A stretch of DNA of 64,000 nucleotides from Calendula officinalis. Its lineage: Eukaryota; Streptophyta; Magnoliopsida; Asterales; Asteraceae. The DNA lies in assembly GCA_963853835.1 (NCBI GenBank), contig OY970835.1:9725501-9789500 (forward strand), written 5' to 3'. Positions 11,453-22,123 of the stretch are shown piece by piece (position 1 is the first letter of the stretch; each line of letters begins with the position of its first letter). The position numbers and the translations under genes were made by a program. Below the pieces are notes generated by a model. It was not told the origin of the DNA, ran no database searches, and was given only the letters and a program-made list of their open reading frames with translations.

Positions 11453-11820
11453 TCAATTTCTGAAAGATTGACTACATAAACATCTTTTTCTCTTCTGGCA
11501 ACAAGGACATGTTGTCCCATTTTCATTGTAGATGATGCCTGCAATCTTTTTGAATCGTGCTTCCTTGTCATCATCACACATCTGACTGATACTGAGCAGA
11601 TTGTGTTTTAGACCATCTACATAGGCAACCCTTTTGAAAGTGATGTTGCCAGCTTTAATCTCACCATACACTCTTGGCCTCTTGTCTTCCCTATAGAATC
11701 ATCCCCAAACCTGACAGAAGGACCCTTCTCTGGTGTATAATGGTGAAGGTACTCCATACTGCCAGTCATGTGTCTTGAGCAGCCACTATCAAGGTACCAT
11801 TTTTCTGTCACCCTGCACAA
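11453..11820 (-). pseudogene. A aspartic protease region
   Basis: This is the Copia protease segment, with the catalytic motif in WYLDSGCSRHMTG (Asp-Ser-Gly) and the downstream VRFGDDSIGKTRG and LKHNLLSISQMCD blocks. A frameshift lies between 11617 and 11671. The corresponding B segment is at 21690-22115. Confidence 0.85.
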
Positions 11821-11942
11821 GACACAAAATAAGTATTAGTTCTTTTTAGGAACCCGTTTGAGAATGGACCTTTGGTAGGGTTAACTTTGATATCCTTTTT
11901 AATCTCAGTTTTGGAGGGAGTCAGTATCACTTTCGAAGAACC

Positions 11943-12572
11943 TAATGGTGATTTTCGGTTATTTCAAGTAACAAACGCAGCGGAAAACATTTAATCACCA
12001 TCAACGGATCTTGATATAAATCATACAATTAAACTAAATATAAATACAAAGTGTTAAGATGAATAAATCATACCCTTGAAGCCTTTGTATAATATGAATC
12101 GGATGGTGATGATGATCGACCGAAACCAAGAACACCAATGGGGAGTCCCTCCAAAGCTAGTCCACACAACACTATGGCAAGAACACCAATGGGATGCTAG
12201 TCCAATTGAGCAATCAAGAAGAAGCAAAAGAACCCTAGAGAGGGTGTGGGGTGCGGCCGAGAATAGGAGGAAGTATAGGATTATGGTTGCCCTAATCCCT
12301 TTTAATGACATCCCATAAACACTCTTGGTTTATTGCACTCTAGCCCCTTGCCTTTTGTTCTTTTTATTAAGCTCACTATTAAGTTTCAATATTAACAATT
12401 AATATTAAACTATAATATATATACAAGCTAGTAGCTTATATTAATATATAATGTAATTACCCTAATTACACTATATATCTTATGGTGTTTAGTGTTTAAG
12501 TGTGTGACCATTTAGGCTCACAAACAACTAGCCATACAACTATATGTTATACGCGTGAAGCATATTCCAACA
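11943..12572 (-). mobile_element. Solo Copia-type LTR inserted in A gag
   Basis: This is a 630-bp insertion that is absent from B at the same place. It is flanked by the perfect 5-bp duplication GAACC (11938-11942 and 12573-12577). On the minus strand it starts TGTTGGAATATG and ends ATCACCATTA. Near its 3' end is a TTTCCGCTGCG block of the kind seen at the ends of plant Copia LTRs. It has no coding capacity, so I read it as a solo LTR, although an intact small TRIM cannot be fully excluded. Confidence 0.85.
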
Positions 12573-13770
12573 GAACCAACATTGGTTTTCTTATGTGACA
12601 CTGACTTTGGATCCCTGTTTTTCTTTGCTACTGAGTACCTAGGATTTGAGAGATTAGTTCTACACTCATCACCTTTATGACCAGTATGATGACATCTGTA
12701 ACATTTTCTAGGCCTATTTCTGAACATGTTTTCATAACGAATTTTTGAAAATTGTTTTTCTTTTGGTTGATCTTTATAAGTCAGTTTTGCAAATTTCTGA
12801 CTTAAAAATTTAATTTGATCACCAATAGATTTTGAAAGACTATTTTTATCAGTTTAATAGGAGAATGAACATCCTTTTTAACAGTCTTTTTGGGAGATGA
12901 GTTTTTCTTTTTATTTGGTAAAGGTGTCTGGTTTTGCTTTTGCTTAGACTTAGTTCCATTACCATTTGAAGAGCCTGTTGAAGTTGTATTTTGTTTGTGA
13001 TTTTTATTTTTTTAAATCACAACTTTAACAGGTTCTTTGGACTTTTCAGTACATGAATGTGATGTCCCTGCAACTTCAGTATTAGATATATTTTTTGATT
13101 CAGAAGGTTTTTCATTTGTTTCATTGTTAGGAACTGGAGTTGAATTGAATAACAAGTGGAATGGTGGGACAACATATGTGTCACACTGAGGTTCAGTGGG
13201 TTCAGTGCTGGATTTCTCTATTTCAGGAAATTCAATACTGAGCTCCTGAAGTTCAGTATAGCACTTAGAACAGATGGAGGGACCAATAGGTTGAGATTGA
13301 TCTAAAATAATTTTATCCTCTTCATCTGAGTCAGTTTGACATCCAACTTCACAAAAGGTTTTAGATTTAACAAATTGAATTGGATTCATATCTAAAAATT
13401 CCTCAAATAAATCAGCAAAATTATTTCTGTATTTAAGCTGAGGATCAACACCAAGTGCAGTCCTTACATTGTCAGGAAAATGTTGGTTTAGACATTTATT
13501 GTGTTTTATAGAGGCATTTCCCCAAGATTTACATTGTTTTTCAAACTTTTCTTTATCAAGTTTGTGTAAATGAGCTTTATCAGCTAATCTTTGGTTCATT
13601 TCCTGTAAATTTCGAAAATCAAGTTCTAAATCTTTTAATTTTGCCAATTTATCTAAATTTTCATTAATTACTTTTTCTAGTTGTAAAAGTGTTAATTTTA
13701 AAGCTTTTTCTTTCTGTACTAAAGTTTTAAGATCAACAATCATGTACTCAAAAAAAAATTTCTTTTTCAT
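12573..13770 (-). pseudogene. A gag C-terminal region with coiled coil and second zinc knuckle
   Basis: The 252-residue frame 13770-13012 begins with a coiled-coil-like stretch (LKTLVQKEKALKLTLLQLEK, heptads of Leu/Lys/Glu to about residue 90). It continues through a CxxC pair (SICSKCYTEL) and an acidic Ser/Thr-rich tail. Frame 12727-12578 carries a second CCHC knuckle, CYRCHHTGHKGDEC, after FRNRPRK. The last codons before protease lie beyond the solo LTR (11821-11942). It is homologous to the intact 523-codon frame in B. Such a long region between gag and protease is unusual for Copia. Confidence 0.8.
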
Positions 13771-13807
13771 TCACTGAGTAAGTTTGAAAGGCACTCACCT
13801 TGTACAA

Positions 13808-14891
13808 CTAAGTGGAATCCCAATCAGTGTGAACACTCATCCTTTTAGCTTCCTTGAGATCTCTCTCAAATGTGCTTTTCAAATCCTCTTTAGTGAATGC
13901 CATAAAGGCTTTGTTTTCCACTTCTTCCTCTTCATCACTGAGGTCTTCATCCATCCAGGCATCATAGTAAAATGCCTGATGAGGTGCACCATTCACAGCA
14001 GCTCCCTTTCCCGTTTTTCTTGCCTTCAACTTCACATACTTATCCCTATACCGTTTAGCACGGTATGAAATTTTGTCATTCTGATCAGTTTCGGAAGACT
14101 TAGTTTGACAATTGGCAGCAATGTGACCAGGCTTTCCACACCTGTAGCACAGACCAGATCTTTCGTCAGTATTGGAAGAGCTAACCCCAAGCCTCTTCTT
14201 CTTTAGTTGGTCTAGCTTCATGGACATGAGAGCCATTTGAGTTTCCAGTTCTTCTACTTTAGCATCATCAAGATCAACTTCTGGCTCATCTAGTTCAGTG
14301 ACAGTATAGGCATGTTGCACTGAGTTAACAAGTTTAACAATTAAGGCCATACCAGTTGAAGTCTTTTCAGTCTTTTTCCAGTTGATCAGTCTAGAAGCAT
14401 TGTTCTCTTCCTGATTCAATATTAAGCCATACAAAGTTTGAAGAGTGTATGTCTCAATGTTGTTAGCAGCATTGATAGAATTTGTCATGTCAAGGAATTG
14501 TTGAGGAAGACTGTCAAGAAATTTTTGACACAGTTCTCCCTCTTCCTTTTCAATTCCAACACTGGTAAGATCATGGACAACAGTATTGAACCTGTTGTAA
14601 AGAGAGGTGATGTCTTCATTTGGATTAGAGAAGAAATTCTCATACTTCCTTCTCATGTTGCTCTTTCTTTGCAACTTCACCTTTGGTGTGCCTTCATAGG
14701 TGATGGACAAGCTATCCCACATAGCTTTGGCAGTAGGCAGTTTCATTATAGTAGTCAGTATCTCTTTGGTGACTGCATTTCCAATCACACCTTTGGCTCT
14801 TGAGTCTAGACTGAACAGAAGACGATCAGTATCAATCCAAGTGTGCTTCAGCTTTGGAATGGTTCTTATAGATGCAGGAGCATCATCAGTA
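13808..14891 (-). pseudogene. A gag, main part (split by B)
   Basis: This is the Copia capsid/nucleocapsid region of the UBN2/Retrotran_gag type. It holds the SRAKGVIGNAVTKEI block, a KAMWDSLSITYEGT block and the QKFLDSLPQQF block, which is diagnostic for these gags. A CCHC knuckle follows (CYRCGKPGHIAANC) and then a basic stretch. The N-terminal ~57 codons lie on the other side of element B at 25311-25481. The frame ends at 13808, where a stop separates it from the coiled-coil region. Unlike B, this copy keeps the Trp and Gln codons that are nonsense in B. Confidence 0.9.
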
Positions 14892-14896
14892 GCTGC

Positions 14897-15395
14897 TGTT
14901 AGGTCACACCAACCCTGGATTACTTGTATAATAGTTACATAAATTAAACTTAAAACAATTAAAGTGACTAACACAATATTAGAGTCAAATGTATAATTCC
15001 ACTAAGTGTGGCTTGTTGCGGAATAACAAGACCACTGATCAATTACAATATGTTTACAAGTGAAAGCGTAAATTGGTGAGTACTCCTTTGCCAAGTGATC
15101 TCTATTTATAATGATATAGAGATCTTACAAAAGAGGCAAGGAGTAACCGAAGGACTGGAAAAGGAAAGTGGTCGAGATCAAAGGGATTTGATCTGGCCAA
15201 GTAAACAAGGAAATGTTTACTCTGTCCTTATACTCAGTATTGGATGTCAATACTGAGTTCCAATACTGAGTGACCTAAATTTTATACTCGGTATTGGACC
15301 AAGACTTAGCTAATTTATTCTACTTACTATTCTAAGCTAGTCTAGGTTGTCTTGTTATCTTAAGATCCAAAGGGGTAAGGCTTTTTGCCTTAACA
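14897..15395 (-). repeat. B 3' LTR
   Basis: This 499-bp LTR is bounded by TG..CA and is closely similar to 24808-25305. A TATA-like tract lies at 15103-15110. Confidence 0.95.
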
Positions 15396-15405
15396 ATCTC
15401 CCCCT
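15396..15405 (-). other. B polypurine tract
   Basis: The minus strand reads AGGGGGAGAT directly before the LTR, identical to A. Confidence 0.85.
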
Positions 15406-15471
15406 ATCTAATGATAACAAGACAATTTTTACAAAAGAGAAGTAAAGATAACAACTGCAGAGTCTTCTTCC

Positions 15472-17360
15472 TCAACATCTGCTTATGGCTTCATGCTCAT
15501 AGAAGACTTCCTGCTTGATGTGGATATACTCATCTTTCTTTTTGAGCTCTTCTCTTCTATTCCACAGTACAGCAACAATCTTCTTTCTGAACCAAGAGTC
15601 TTCTTTCTTGGTTATCATCCACTTCAATCCCACCAGATGACTTATATTTGCATTTGGAAGATCTTCTTCAGTTATAAAGTATTCTCTGTCATCTGAGTCA
15701 GTATACATATATCCAGATGTTGGATATATAGTGCTCTTTTGATCCTGAAAGACAATGTTAGGGGGTACAGGGTATTTATTAAGGAACTTGAATGTGTTAA
15801 GACACTCAGGTTTGTTGTTTCGGTATGCCTCAATCATTACACTGAGTGCCCTGTACTCTCCTGGAAATAAGATCCCCTTTTCAAAACTAACTGCAGAAAC
15901 TGCCCAGATTTCATCTATAATCAGTTGGGCTTGAGAGGATCTTGAGGGCAACTCCTTGATCATTTTGGTGATCTTGATCCAGTCTTGAAGTCCCATATTC
16001 TGGAGATCATAAAGAAAAATCTTCATGGGAGGACTGACTGGTCCAGTACAGATAGCAACTATTGAACCATTGTTCATTTTTATCATGATTTTGTTGACAT
16101 CAATGTTCAACCAGTATATATATCCCTCACACTGAGAAATACTTTGTTTATCAGTATTTCCATCCTTGTCTCTCTATACCTTGTTCTCTGAGCAACTGAG
16201 TTCCAATATTGTTCTCTAAGGTCTGCTCCTTTCAATCTTCTTCTGTGAGATGTTGATCAAACATCAGTCTCAGAGTCAGGATCAGTCTCAGGTTCTTCTT
16301 TGACACCAAGTGCATGTAGATAGAAGAATTTTTCTGCTTCATCTTCTAATTGTTGTGCAGTCTTCCTTGGAACCTGCTCATCATAATGAACAGACCTTTT
16401 AGGTCTGGTGATTAAAGGAGCTGGAGCAGGTTCTTCACTTGATTCAGAAGACATGACCACTCTTGACATTCTTCTAGTGGATCTTCTAACTGGTCTTGGG
16501 TCACCCTGAGTTGGTATTGTGGTCTTCTAGGAGGCTCTTCATCATCTGAGGATGATGATGAGGAGCTTGGTTCATCAGCCATATCCAGTGCAAATTTTAT
16601 TTAGTTTTGAGTTGGCACTGGATTTGGTTCTTCATCATCATCAGCAATGGGCCACACAAATGGCCTGTATACAATTATTTGCAGGTTATTCTCATACTGA
16701 GCAGAAGGCACAGTATGAGCCTGCAGAGGTTGGTCAGTAACAGTCTCACCCTGAGTAGATGACTCAGACTGATGTTGTTCCATGAATGACCTTCCTCTTT
16801 CCCTTCTTCTTTCATACTGAAACCTAAGAGATTCAGTATGTTGTTGTGACTGTTGTTGTTGTTGTAGAGGTTGATCTTCATTCATATTCCTTCTTTTCTC
16901 CCCCTGAGCAGATGGCTCAGGTTGATCAACCTCATCTTCTCTTTGTCTCTTCTCCCCCTTATTGTTATCATTGGATGGGGAGGGAAGAGGTTCAGTGTCA
17001 CCACCTGCATCTCCTTGAGTGTTATCATGAGTAGGAGATGACATAGGCTCAGTGGCAGCATCAGTATCACCCCCTTGATCTTCATGTGTGGGTGATTTGC
17101 TTGGCTCAGGATCATCATCTCCACCTTGATCTTCATTATATCCACTGTGTTGATATTGTGGAGTCAGTGGAGGTTGTTGAGGTTGTTGTTGGATTAATGC
17201 AACAGATTCTTTTAAGGAATCAATTTCATTACTCATGGTTTCCATCCTGGCCAGTATTGTGTTTTGTGTGGTCTACATAGCCAGGATTTGTTGTTGATTG
17301 TCTGCAAGGAAACCTCTTCCACTGGAGCCTGCTGGACATGAGTACCCTGCACCGATGGTG
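15472..17360 (-). pseudogene. B accessory ORF, exon 2 (frameshifted)
   Basis: This is the homologue of A 4199-5945. It starts after the acceptor at 17361 with the APSVQGTHVQQ block. It continues with METMSNEIDSLKESVALIQQ (end of the coiled coil), a Gly/Asp/Pro-rich linker with a repeated SPTHEDQGGD-like unit, and a Gln-rich run (about 16850). A basic patch and the C-terminal domain at 16110-15472 follow, with TGPVSPPMKIFLYDLQ, MGLQDWIKITKMIKELPSRS, GYMYTDSDDRE and KEDSWFRKKIVAVLWN. Frameshifts lie near 17270, 16600-16500 and 16260-16110. The C-terminal domain is conserved well beyond the linker when A and B are compared, which suggests it is the functional core. Confidence 0.75.
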
Positions 17361-18051
17361 CTAAAGAAACAGAAAAATAATAACTGGTTAGTATGGAATG
17401 GCCTATCAGATAGAATTGTGGTATTGTTTAATTCTAAAATCATTTAAATAGAGTTTTTGAAGTCTGTATTTCATCTGGTGTATGATGAAATATTGTGGAC
17501 TTGTGCAAAGCATGTGTAAGAAAATTTTCAGTATAAGTGATTGTGATGTGTAGTAGCTCAGTATGGGAAAAGTCACTTTTTCTGAAAAGGTTTGGGTTAA
17601 GGAAAACGAAGCCTGGGATATGCTTCTTTGTTGTTTCAATGTGTATCACTCGGTGTTAGAGTGATAACAGAAATGTGGCTTAAACCCCATGAATTTTATT
17701 TGGATAGTGTAGCTTTAGGGTTAGTGATCATTTCTTAAATCATGTTGTCCAATTTAACATAAATTGGGTATGATAAAAGCAGTACCAGTGGGTGTCAGTG
17801 TGACATCAACCACCATTGTCTTTTTATATGTTAAGACAACTGTAGGCTGGCAATGATCTTTTGTGCTCAGTGTAGGAATTTTTCATAGTAGCAGCGGGCT
17901 AACTATGTTGGCCTTAAGAGAGTATATTTTTAAAAAAAATCGTTTGAGACTTTGGTCAGTATTGAGTTGGTACAGGCCAATACTTAGTCTCCAGTTTTGA
18001 AAAAAAAATAATATATATATAGGAGTTTTAGGGCTTTTTATGAATTCATAC
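17361..18051 (-). other. Putative spliceosomal intron in B accessory ORF
   Basis: This 691-bp interval runs from CAG^GTATGAAT to a long pyrimidine tract ending CTTTAG^CACC on the minus strand. An in-frame stop follows the donor three codons later, so translation past exon 1 requires removal. The position and phase are identical to the intron of A, and the sequence is mostly alignable to it. Confidence 0.78.
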
Positions 18052-18499
18052 CTGAGGCTTTGTCAGATTCCATTCTCCCTTCAACAGAGATAGGTGCTGG
18101 ATCATTTGTGTGTTGATTTGAACCTCCAGCACCTTCCAGATTTTGTTGTTCTGTTGGTTGTGCTTCTGCTTCCAGATTATGTTGCTCATAAGAAATTTCA
18201 ACATCCAATGGAACATGTGGTTCCAAGTTTGGTGGTGGTTGAGCAATGTATTCTTGTTCTGGTTCTGGGAGTTCAGCATGTGATGCTATTTGATGTTGTT
18301 CTTCTAGAGAAGGATTCAGTGTTGGATGTAGACTGTGCAACACTGAGTCTGTGGACAGTGCAGCCATAATGACTGGACTCAACCTTCTTCTCACCCTTCT
18401 TCTGATGATCAATGGGTGTTCTTCAGTATCAAAAGCTGATGCAGTATTGGGAACATCAGGTTCTGGTTCTTGGACTGGAGGAGGTGGAACATCCTCCAT
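18052..18499 (-). pseudogene. B accessory ORF, exon 1 remnant (5' deleted)
   Basis: Only the last ~150 codons of exon 1 remain: MEDVPPPPVQEPEPDVPN, the IIRRRVRRRLSPVIM block and ESDKAS before the splice donor. Compared with A, about 1.1 kb is missing, corresponding to about 7090-8190 of A. That segment includes the ATG, the globular domain and most of the acidic run. The junction near 18510 goes straight into the upstream spacer. B could not make a full accessory protein. Confidence 0.8.
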
Positions 18500-18742
18500 C
18501 TCAACACTGGTTATTTATAATCCAACGGTAACTTTTCTATTAAGGAAAGTAACCATTGGGGAGTATGAGGTTTTGAAATCAGTTTTGAACTCCAGGACTA
18601 CCAATACTGAGATAGAGCTAAAAATAATTAAATTAAAAAAAAATTTAAAAATAATAAAAACATTTAATTTAATGAATAAATTAATAAAAAATTTACAAAA
18701 ATTAAAAATGATATAGGAAAGAATTTTTGGACAAAAATAATT
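18500..18742 (-). other. B spacer
   Basis: This is the remnant of the spacer seen in A at about 8190-8469. It is AT-rich and non-coding. Confidence 0.5.
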
Positions 18743-19396
18743 TCAAGGGTTGAGCATGCCCAATTGTCCTAGTAAGTACATAAACCTTTCTACTGAAAGA
18801 GGTTTAGTAAATACAACAACCAATTGGTCCTCTGTTGGTACATAGTCTACTTGTACCTTACCCTTTTCCACATTATCTCGGATAAAGTGGTGTCTGATAT
18901 CAATGTGCTTTGTTCTTGAGTGATGGACTGGATTTTCAGTGATAGCAATAGCACTCTTGTTATCACAATGAATGGGTGTGTTGTTGAAATCAAATCCATA
19001 GTCCATGAGTTGATACTGCATCCATAAAAGTTGAGCACAACAACTTCCTGCAGCTACATATTCAACTTCTACAGTTGAAGTTGCTACTGAATTTTGTTTC
19101 TTGGATGACCAGCCAACTAATCTTCCACCAAGGAATTGGCATCCTCCACTTGTGCTTTTTCTATCTAACCTGCATCCTGCATAATCTGCATATGTGTACC
19201 CTTCAAGAGCAAAGTTGGAATCTTTGGGATACCAAAGACCCATATTAGGAGTACCAGATAAATACCTAAAAATTCACTTAACAGCTTTCATGTGTGATTC
19301 TTTAGGATCAGCCTGATACCGAGCACACAAACATGTTGCAAACATGATATCAGGCCTGCTAGCTGTTAAGTAAAGTAAGGAACCAATCATATCTCG
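18743..19396 (-). pseudogene. B RNase H
   Basis: The frame 19243-18743 carries MGLWYPKDSNFALEGY, YADYAGCRLDRKSTSGG, the TSTVEVEYVAAG block (usual Ala-Glu changed to Val-Glu), HCDNKSAIAITENPV and TKHIDIRHHFIRD. It ends naturally with LLGQLGMLNP. The connection to RT is broken by stops near 19397 and 19270. The catalytic acidic residues seem to be present. Confidence 0.9.
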
Positions 19397-20215
19397 TTAT
19401 GTGGATTGACATACTGATTTACCAGTTTCATCCTTACTTATCTTATCTTGAGTACTCATAGGGGTGTGCATAGAAGATAGGTTTTCAAATTTATATTTCT
19501 TTAGCATATCATGCACATACTTACTTTGGTTTATAAAGGTGCCATCAGGCTTTTGATCAAATTGTAAACCTAGAAAATGAGTAAGTTCTCCCATCATACT
19601 CATCTGATACTGAGATGACATAATCTTTGAAAACCATTCACACATTGACTTGTCAGTGGAGCCAAAGATAATATCATCCACATATATCTGAATGAGTAAG
19701 ATGTCAGACCCTTTTCTTTTTGAAAATAAGGTTTTATCAATTTTACCACGGGTAAATTTATTTTCAAGTAAGTACTCAGTTAGGGTATCATACCAGGCTC
19801 TTGGAGCTAGTTTGAGCCCATACAAGGCTTTATCAAGCTTGAAAACATAATTAGGAAATTTAGGATCAACAAAACCTGGTGGTTGTTTAACATAAACTTC
19901 TTCTTGTAGTTTTCCATTTAGAAAGGCACTCTTGACATCCATTTGATAAACCTTGAAGTTCTTAAAGGCTGCATATGCAAGATATAGCCTAATTGCTTCA
20001 ATCCTTGCAACTGGTGCAAATGTTTCATCATAGTCAATACCTTCTTTTTGCCTGTATCCCTGAGCAACCAGTCTAGCTTTGTTCCTGATTACAACACCAT
20101 CTTTGTCCATTTTATTTCTGAACACCCACTTAGTACCAATAATAGTTTTTCCAGCTGGGGGTGGTACTAAGTTCAAAACTTTGTTTCTTTCAAATTCTGT
20201 AAGCTCATCTTGCAT
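19397..20215 (-). CDS. B reverse transcriptase domain (catalytic motif intact)
   Basis: This is a Copia RT of 272 codons within the pol frame. Blocks are MQDELTEFERNKVLNL, GTKWVFRNKMDKDGVV, QMDVKSAFLNGKLQEEVYV (first catalytic Asp), ALYGLKLAPRAWYDTL and IYVDDIIFGS (the YVDD catalytic pair). The domain would synthesise element cDNA in virus-like particles. In a working element it would be part of one polyprotein. Here stops on both sides (about 20225 and 19397) separate it from integrase and RNase H, so it would not be made as is. Coordinates are those of the open frame, and the first Met is not a true start. Confidence 0.9.
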   Translation of the reverse strand: MQDELTEFERNKVLNLVPPPAGKTIIGTKWVFRNKMDKDGVVIRNKARLVAQGYRQKEGIDYDETFAPVARIEAIRLYLAYAAFKNFKVYQMDVKSAFLNGKLQEEVYVKQPPGFVDPKFPNYVFKLDKALYGLKLAPRAWYDTLTEYLLENKFTRGKIDKTLFSKRKGSDILLIQIYVDDIIFGSTDKSMCEWFSKIMSSQYQMSMMGELTHFLGLQFDQKPDGTFINQSKYVHDMLKKYKFENLSSMHTPMSTQDKISKDETGKSVCQST

Positions 20216-20503
20216 AGCTTCTACCTAGTCTTCATCTAGTAAGGCTTCATCAGCCTTCTTGGGTTCAATGGTAGATAAGAAGCTTGAAAAGAGACAAAAG
20301 TTGGCAGTAGCCTGAGGTTCAAAATTCAGTTTTCTTCTTGTTTGTACTCCTTCTTCAACAGGACCAATGATATTTGTATGAGGATGATCTCTGTGTTCCC
20401 TTAGATTTAATCCTAAGGTAGCATTTGAGGTAGTATCAACAACCTCTTGTTGGACTGAGGAGTTGCCAGTCTCATACTGGTTGGAGTTTGATTCAGTATA
20501 GGA
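20216..20503 (-). pseudogene. B integrase-RT linker
   Basis: This is the variable linker between integrase and RT. It has a stop near 20504 and another near 20225. Its Asn/Thr/Ser-rich character matches A 9944-10400. Confidence 0.7.
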
Positions 20504-21682
20504 CTACTCAGGATTGCTGGTTTCTTCATCTTGCAGATTTATGAGAGGTTCCATTGATGGATTTGAAGTTTCTCCATCTTCATAGGTGGAATGATTTAGA
20601 TCAAGATTTGCAGACTCAGTGTTGAAGTTTTCTGTGTTGGGAACTTCATTATTTGTTGAATTTTTAGCATATTGAGTGAAATCTTGATCATCATCACTCA
20701 TATCATGCGTACCAGTACATGTGTGACTTTTGGGCTGTTCAACATTGGAGTTTTCTGGATTACATAAGGTTTCAATTTCACTTATATCCTCCTTTGCTGA
20801 AGTAGAATGCTCATCCATGTGTTCATCAAAAGTAACATGGATAGATTCATCAATCACCTTTGTTGAAAGAATATACACTCTGAAGGCTTTGGAGTGTGGT
20901 GAGTAGCCCATAAAAATACCTTCATTTGCTTTGGGAGCAAACTTGTTGAGATTTTGCTTGGTACTGAGAATGAAGCATTTACTCCCAAAGATGTGGAAGT
21001 ATTCCACATTAGGAATCCTGCCATGATATAACTCATAAGGAGTCTTGTGGTGTCTCTGGACTATAGTTGCTCTATTCTGTGTAAAGTTAGCACAGTTTAC
21101 AGCTTCAGCCCAGAAGCTCAGTGCCAGTCCAGCATGGCATAACAAGGTTCTTACAGCTTCAATTAATGTTCTATTCTTTCTTTCTACAACACCATTTTGT
21201 TGTGGTGTGTAGGCTACAGAGTAATTTTGTAAAATTCTTTTCTCTTCACATAAATTTGCTAATACTGAGTTTTTAAATTCAGTACCATGGTCACTCCTTA
21301 GTTGTTTGACCTTGGCACCTTTTTGTAGTTCTTCTCTCTGTATAAAAGCAATAATTTCTGTGGTAGCATCTGATTTTGTCTTCAGGAAGATGACCCAAGT
21401 GTATCTTGAGAATTCATCAACTAAGACCAAGGTATAGATCTTTTTGCCCAGAGATGGTGTATTAATGGGGCCAAAAAGATCCATGTGTATCATTGCAAGA
21501 GGTTCATTAATGGAGTGATTTACCTTAGATTTAAATGAACTCTTCTTCTGCTTGCCCATTTCACATGCTGAGCATAACTTATCTTTGGAATAAGTAATTG
21601 TGGGCAACCCTCTCACCAACTTCTTAATACTGAGTTCATTAATGTTCCTGAAGTTGATGTGAGAAAGTTTCTTGTGCCACAT
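20504..21682 (-). CDS. B integrase domain
   Basis: This is a Copia integrase in a 392-codon frame. The zinc-binding half is present as WHKKLSHINF and CSACEMGKQ. The catalytic core has Asp in MIHMDLFGPI, Asp in RSDHGTEFKN and Glu in PQQNGVVERKNRT, giving the D,D35E triad. The C-terminal block YFHIFGSKCFILSTKQN is followed by an acidic Asn/Glu-rich linker. It inserts cDNA into the genome and makes the 5-bp duplications seen for A and B. The first Met is internal to the polyprotein. The upstream boundary with protease is disturbed by a short local duplication (about 21710-21800). Confidence 0.9.
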   Translation of the reverse strand: MWHKKLSHINFRNINELSIKKLVRGLPTITYSKDKLCSACEMGKQKKSSFKSKVNHSINEPLAMIHMDLFGPINTPSLGKKIYTLVLVDEFSRYTWVIFLKTKSDATTEIIAFIQREELQKGAKVKQLRSDHGTEFKNSVLANLCEEKRILQNYSVAYTPQQNGVVERKNRTLIEAVRTLLCHAGLALSFWAEAVNCANFTQNRATIVQRHHKTPYELYHGRIPNVEYFHIFGSKCFILSTKQNLNKFAPKANEGIFMGYSPHSKAFRVYILSTKVIDESIHVTFDEHMDEHSTSAKEDISEIETLCNPENSNVEQPKSHTCTGTHDMSDDDQDFTQYAKNSTNNEVPNTENFNTESANLDLNHSTYEDGETSNPSMEPLINLQDEETSNPE

Positions 21683-21689
21683 CCAGTTC

Positions 21690-22115
21690 AGTTCTGGTTG
21701 ACTTTAGACAGGAGGCATCTTTTTCTCTTTTGGCAATGAGGATGATGCGGTCAATTTCTGAAAGGTTAACTACATAGACATCTTTTTCTCTTCTGGCAAT
21801 GAGGACAGGTTGTCCTCTTTCATTATATATGATGCCAGCAATCTTTCTGAACCTAGCTTCCTTGTCATCATCACACATCTGACTGATACTGAGCAGATTG
21901 TGTTTTAGACCTTCTACATAGGCAACTCTTTTAAAAGTGATGTTGCCAGCTTTGATTTCCCCATATCCTCTTGTCTTCCCTATTGAATCATCCCCAAACC
22001 TGACAGAAGGACCCTTCTCTAGTGTGTAATGCTGAAGGTACTCCATACTGCCAGTCATGTGTCTTGAGCAACCACTATCAAAGTACCATTTTCTATCACC
22101 CTGCACAAGACACAA
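21690..22115 (-). CDS. B aspartic protease region
   Basis: The frame 22115-21639 contains the protease motif WYFDSGCSRHMTGS (Asp-Ser-Gly), VRFGDDSIGKTRGYGEIK, and LKHNLLSISQMCDDDKEARF. Near its end the unit IARREKDVYVVNLSEIDR is partly repeated because of a ~30-bp local duplication. The integrase zinc domain then begins in another frame. It would cleave the polyprotein. Confidence 0.85.
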
Positions 22116-22123
22116 AATTAGGA

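Noticed and set aside
12054..12318. ORFs inside the 630-bp insertion
   Set aside because: They lie within a solo LTR bounded by a target duplication and occur on both strands.
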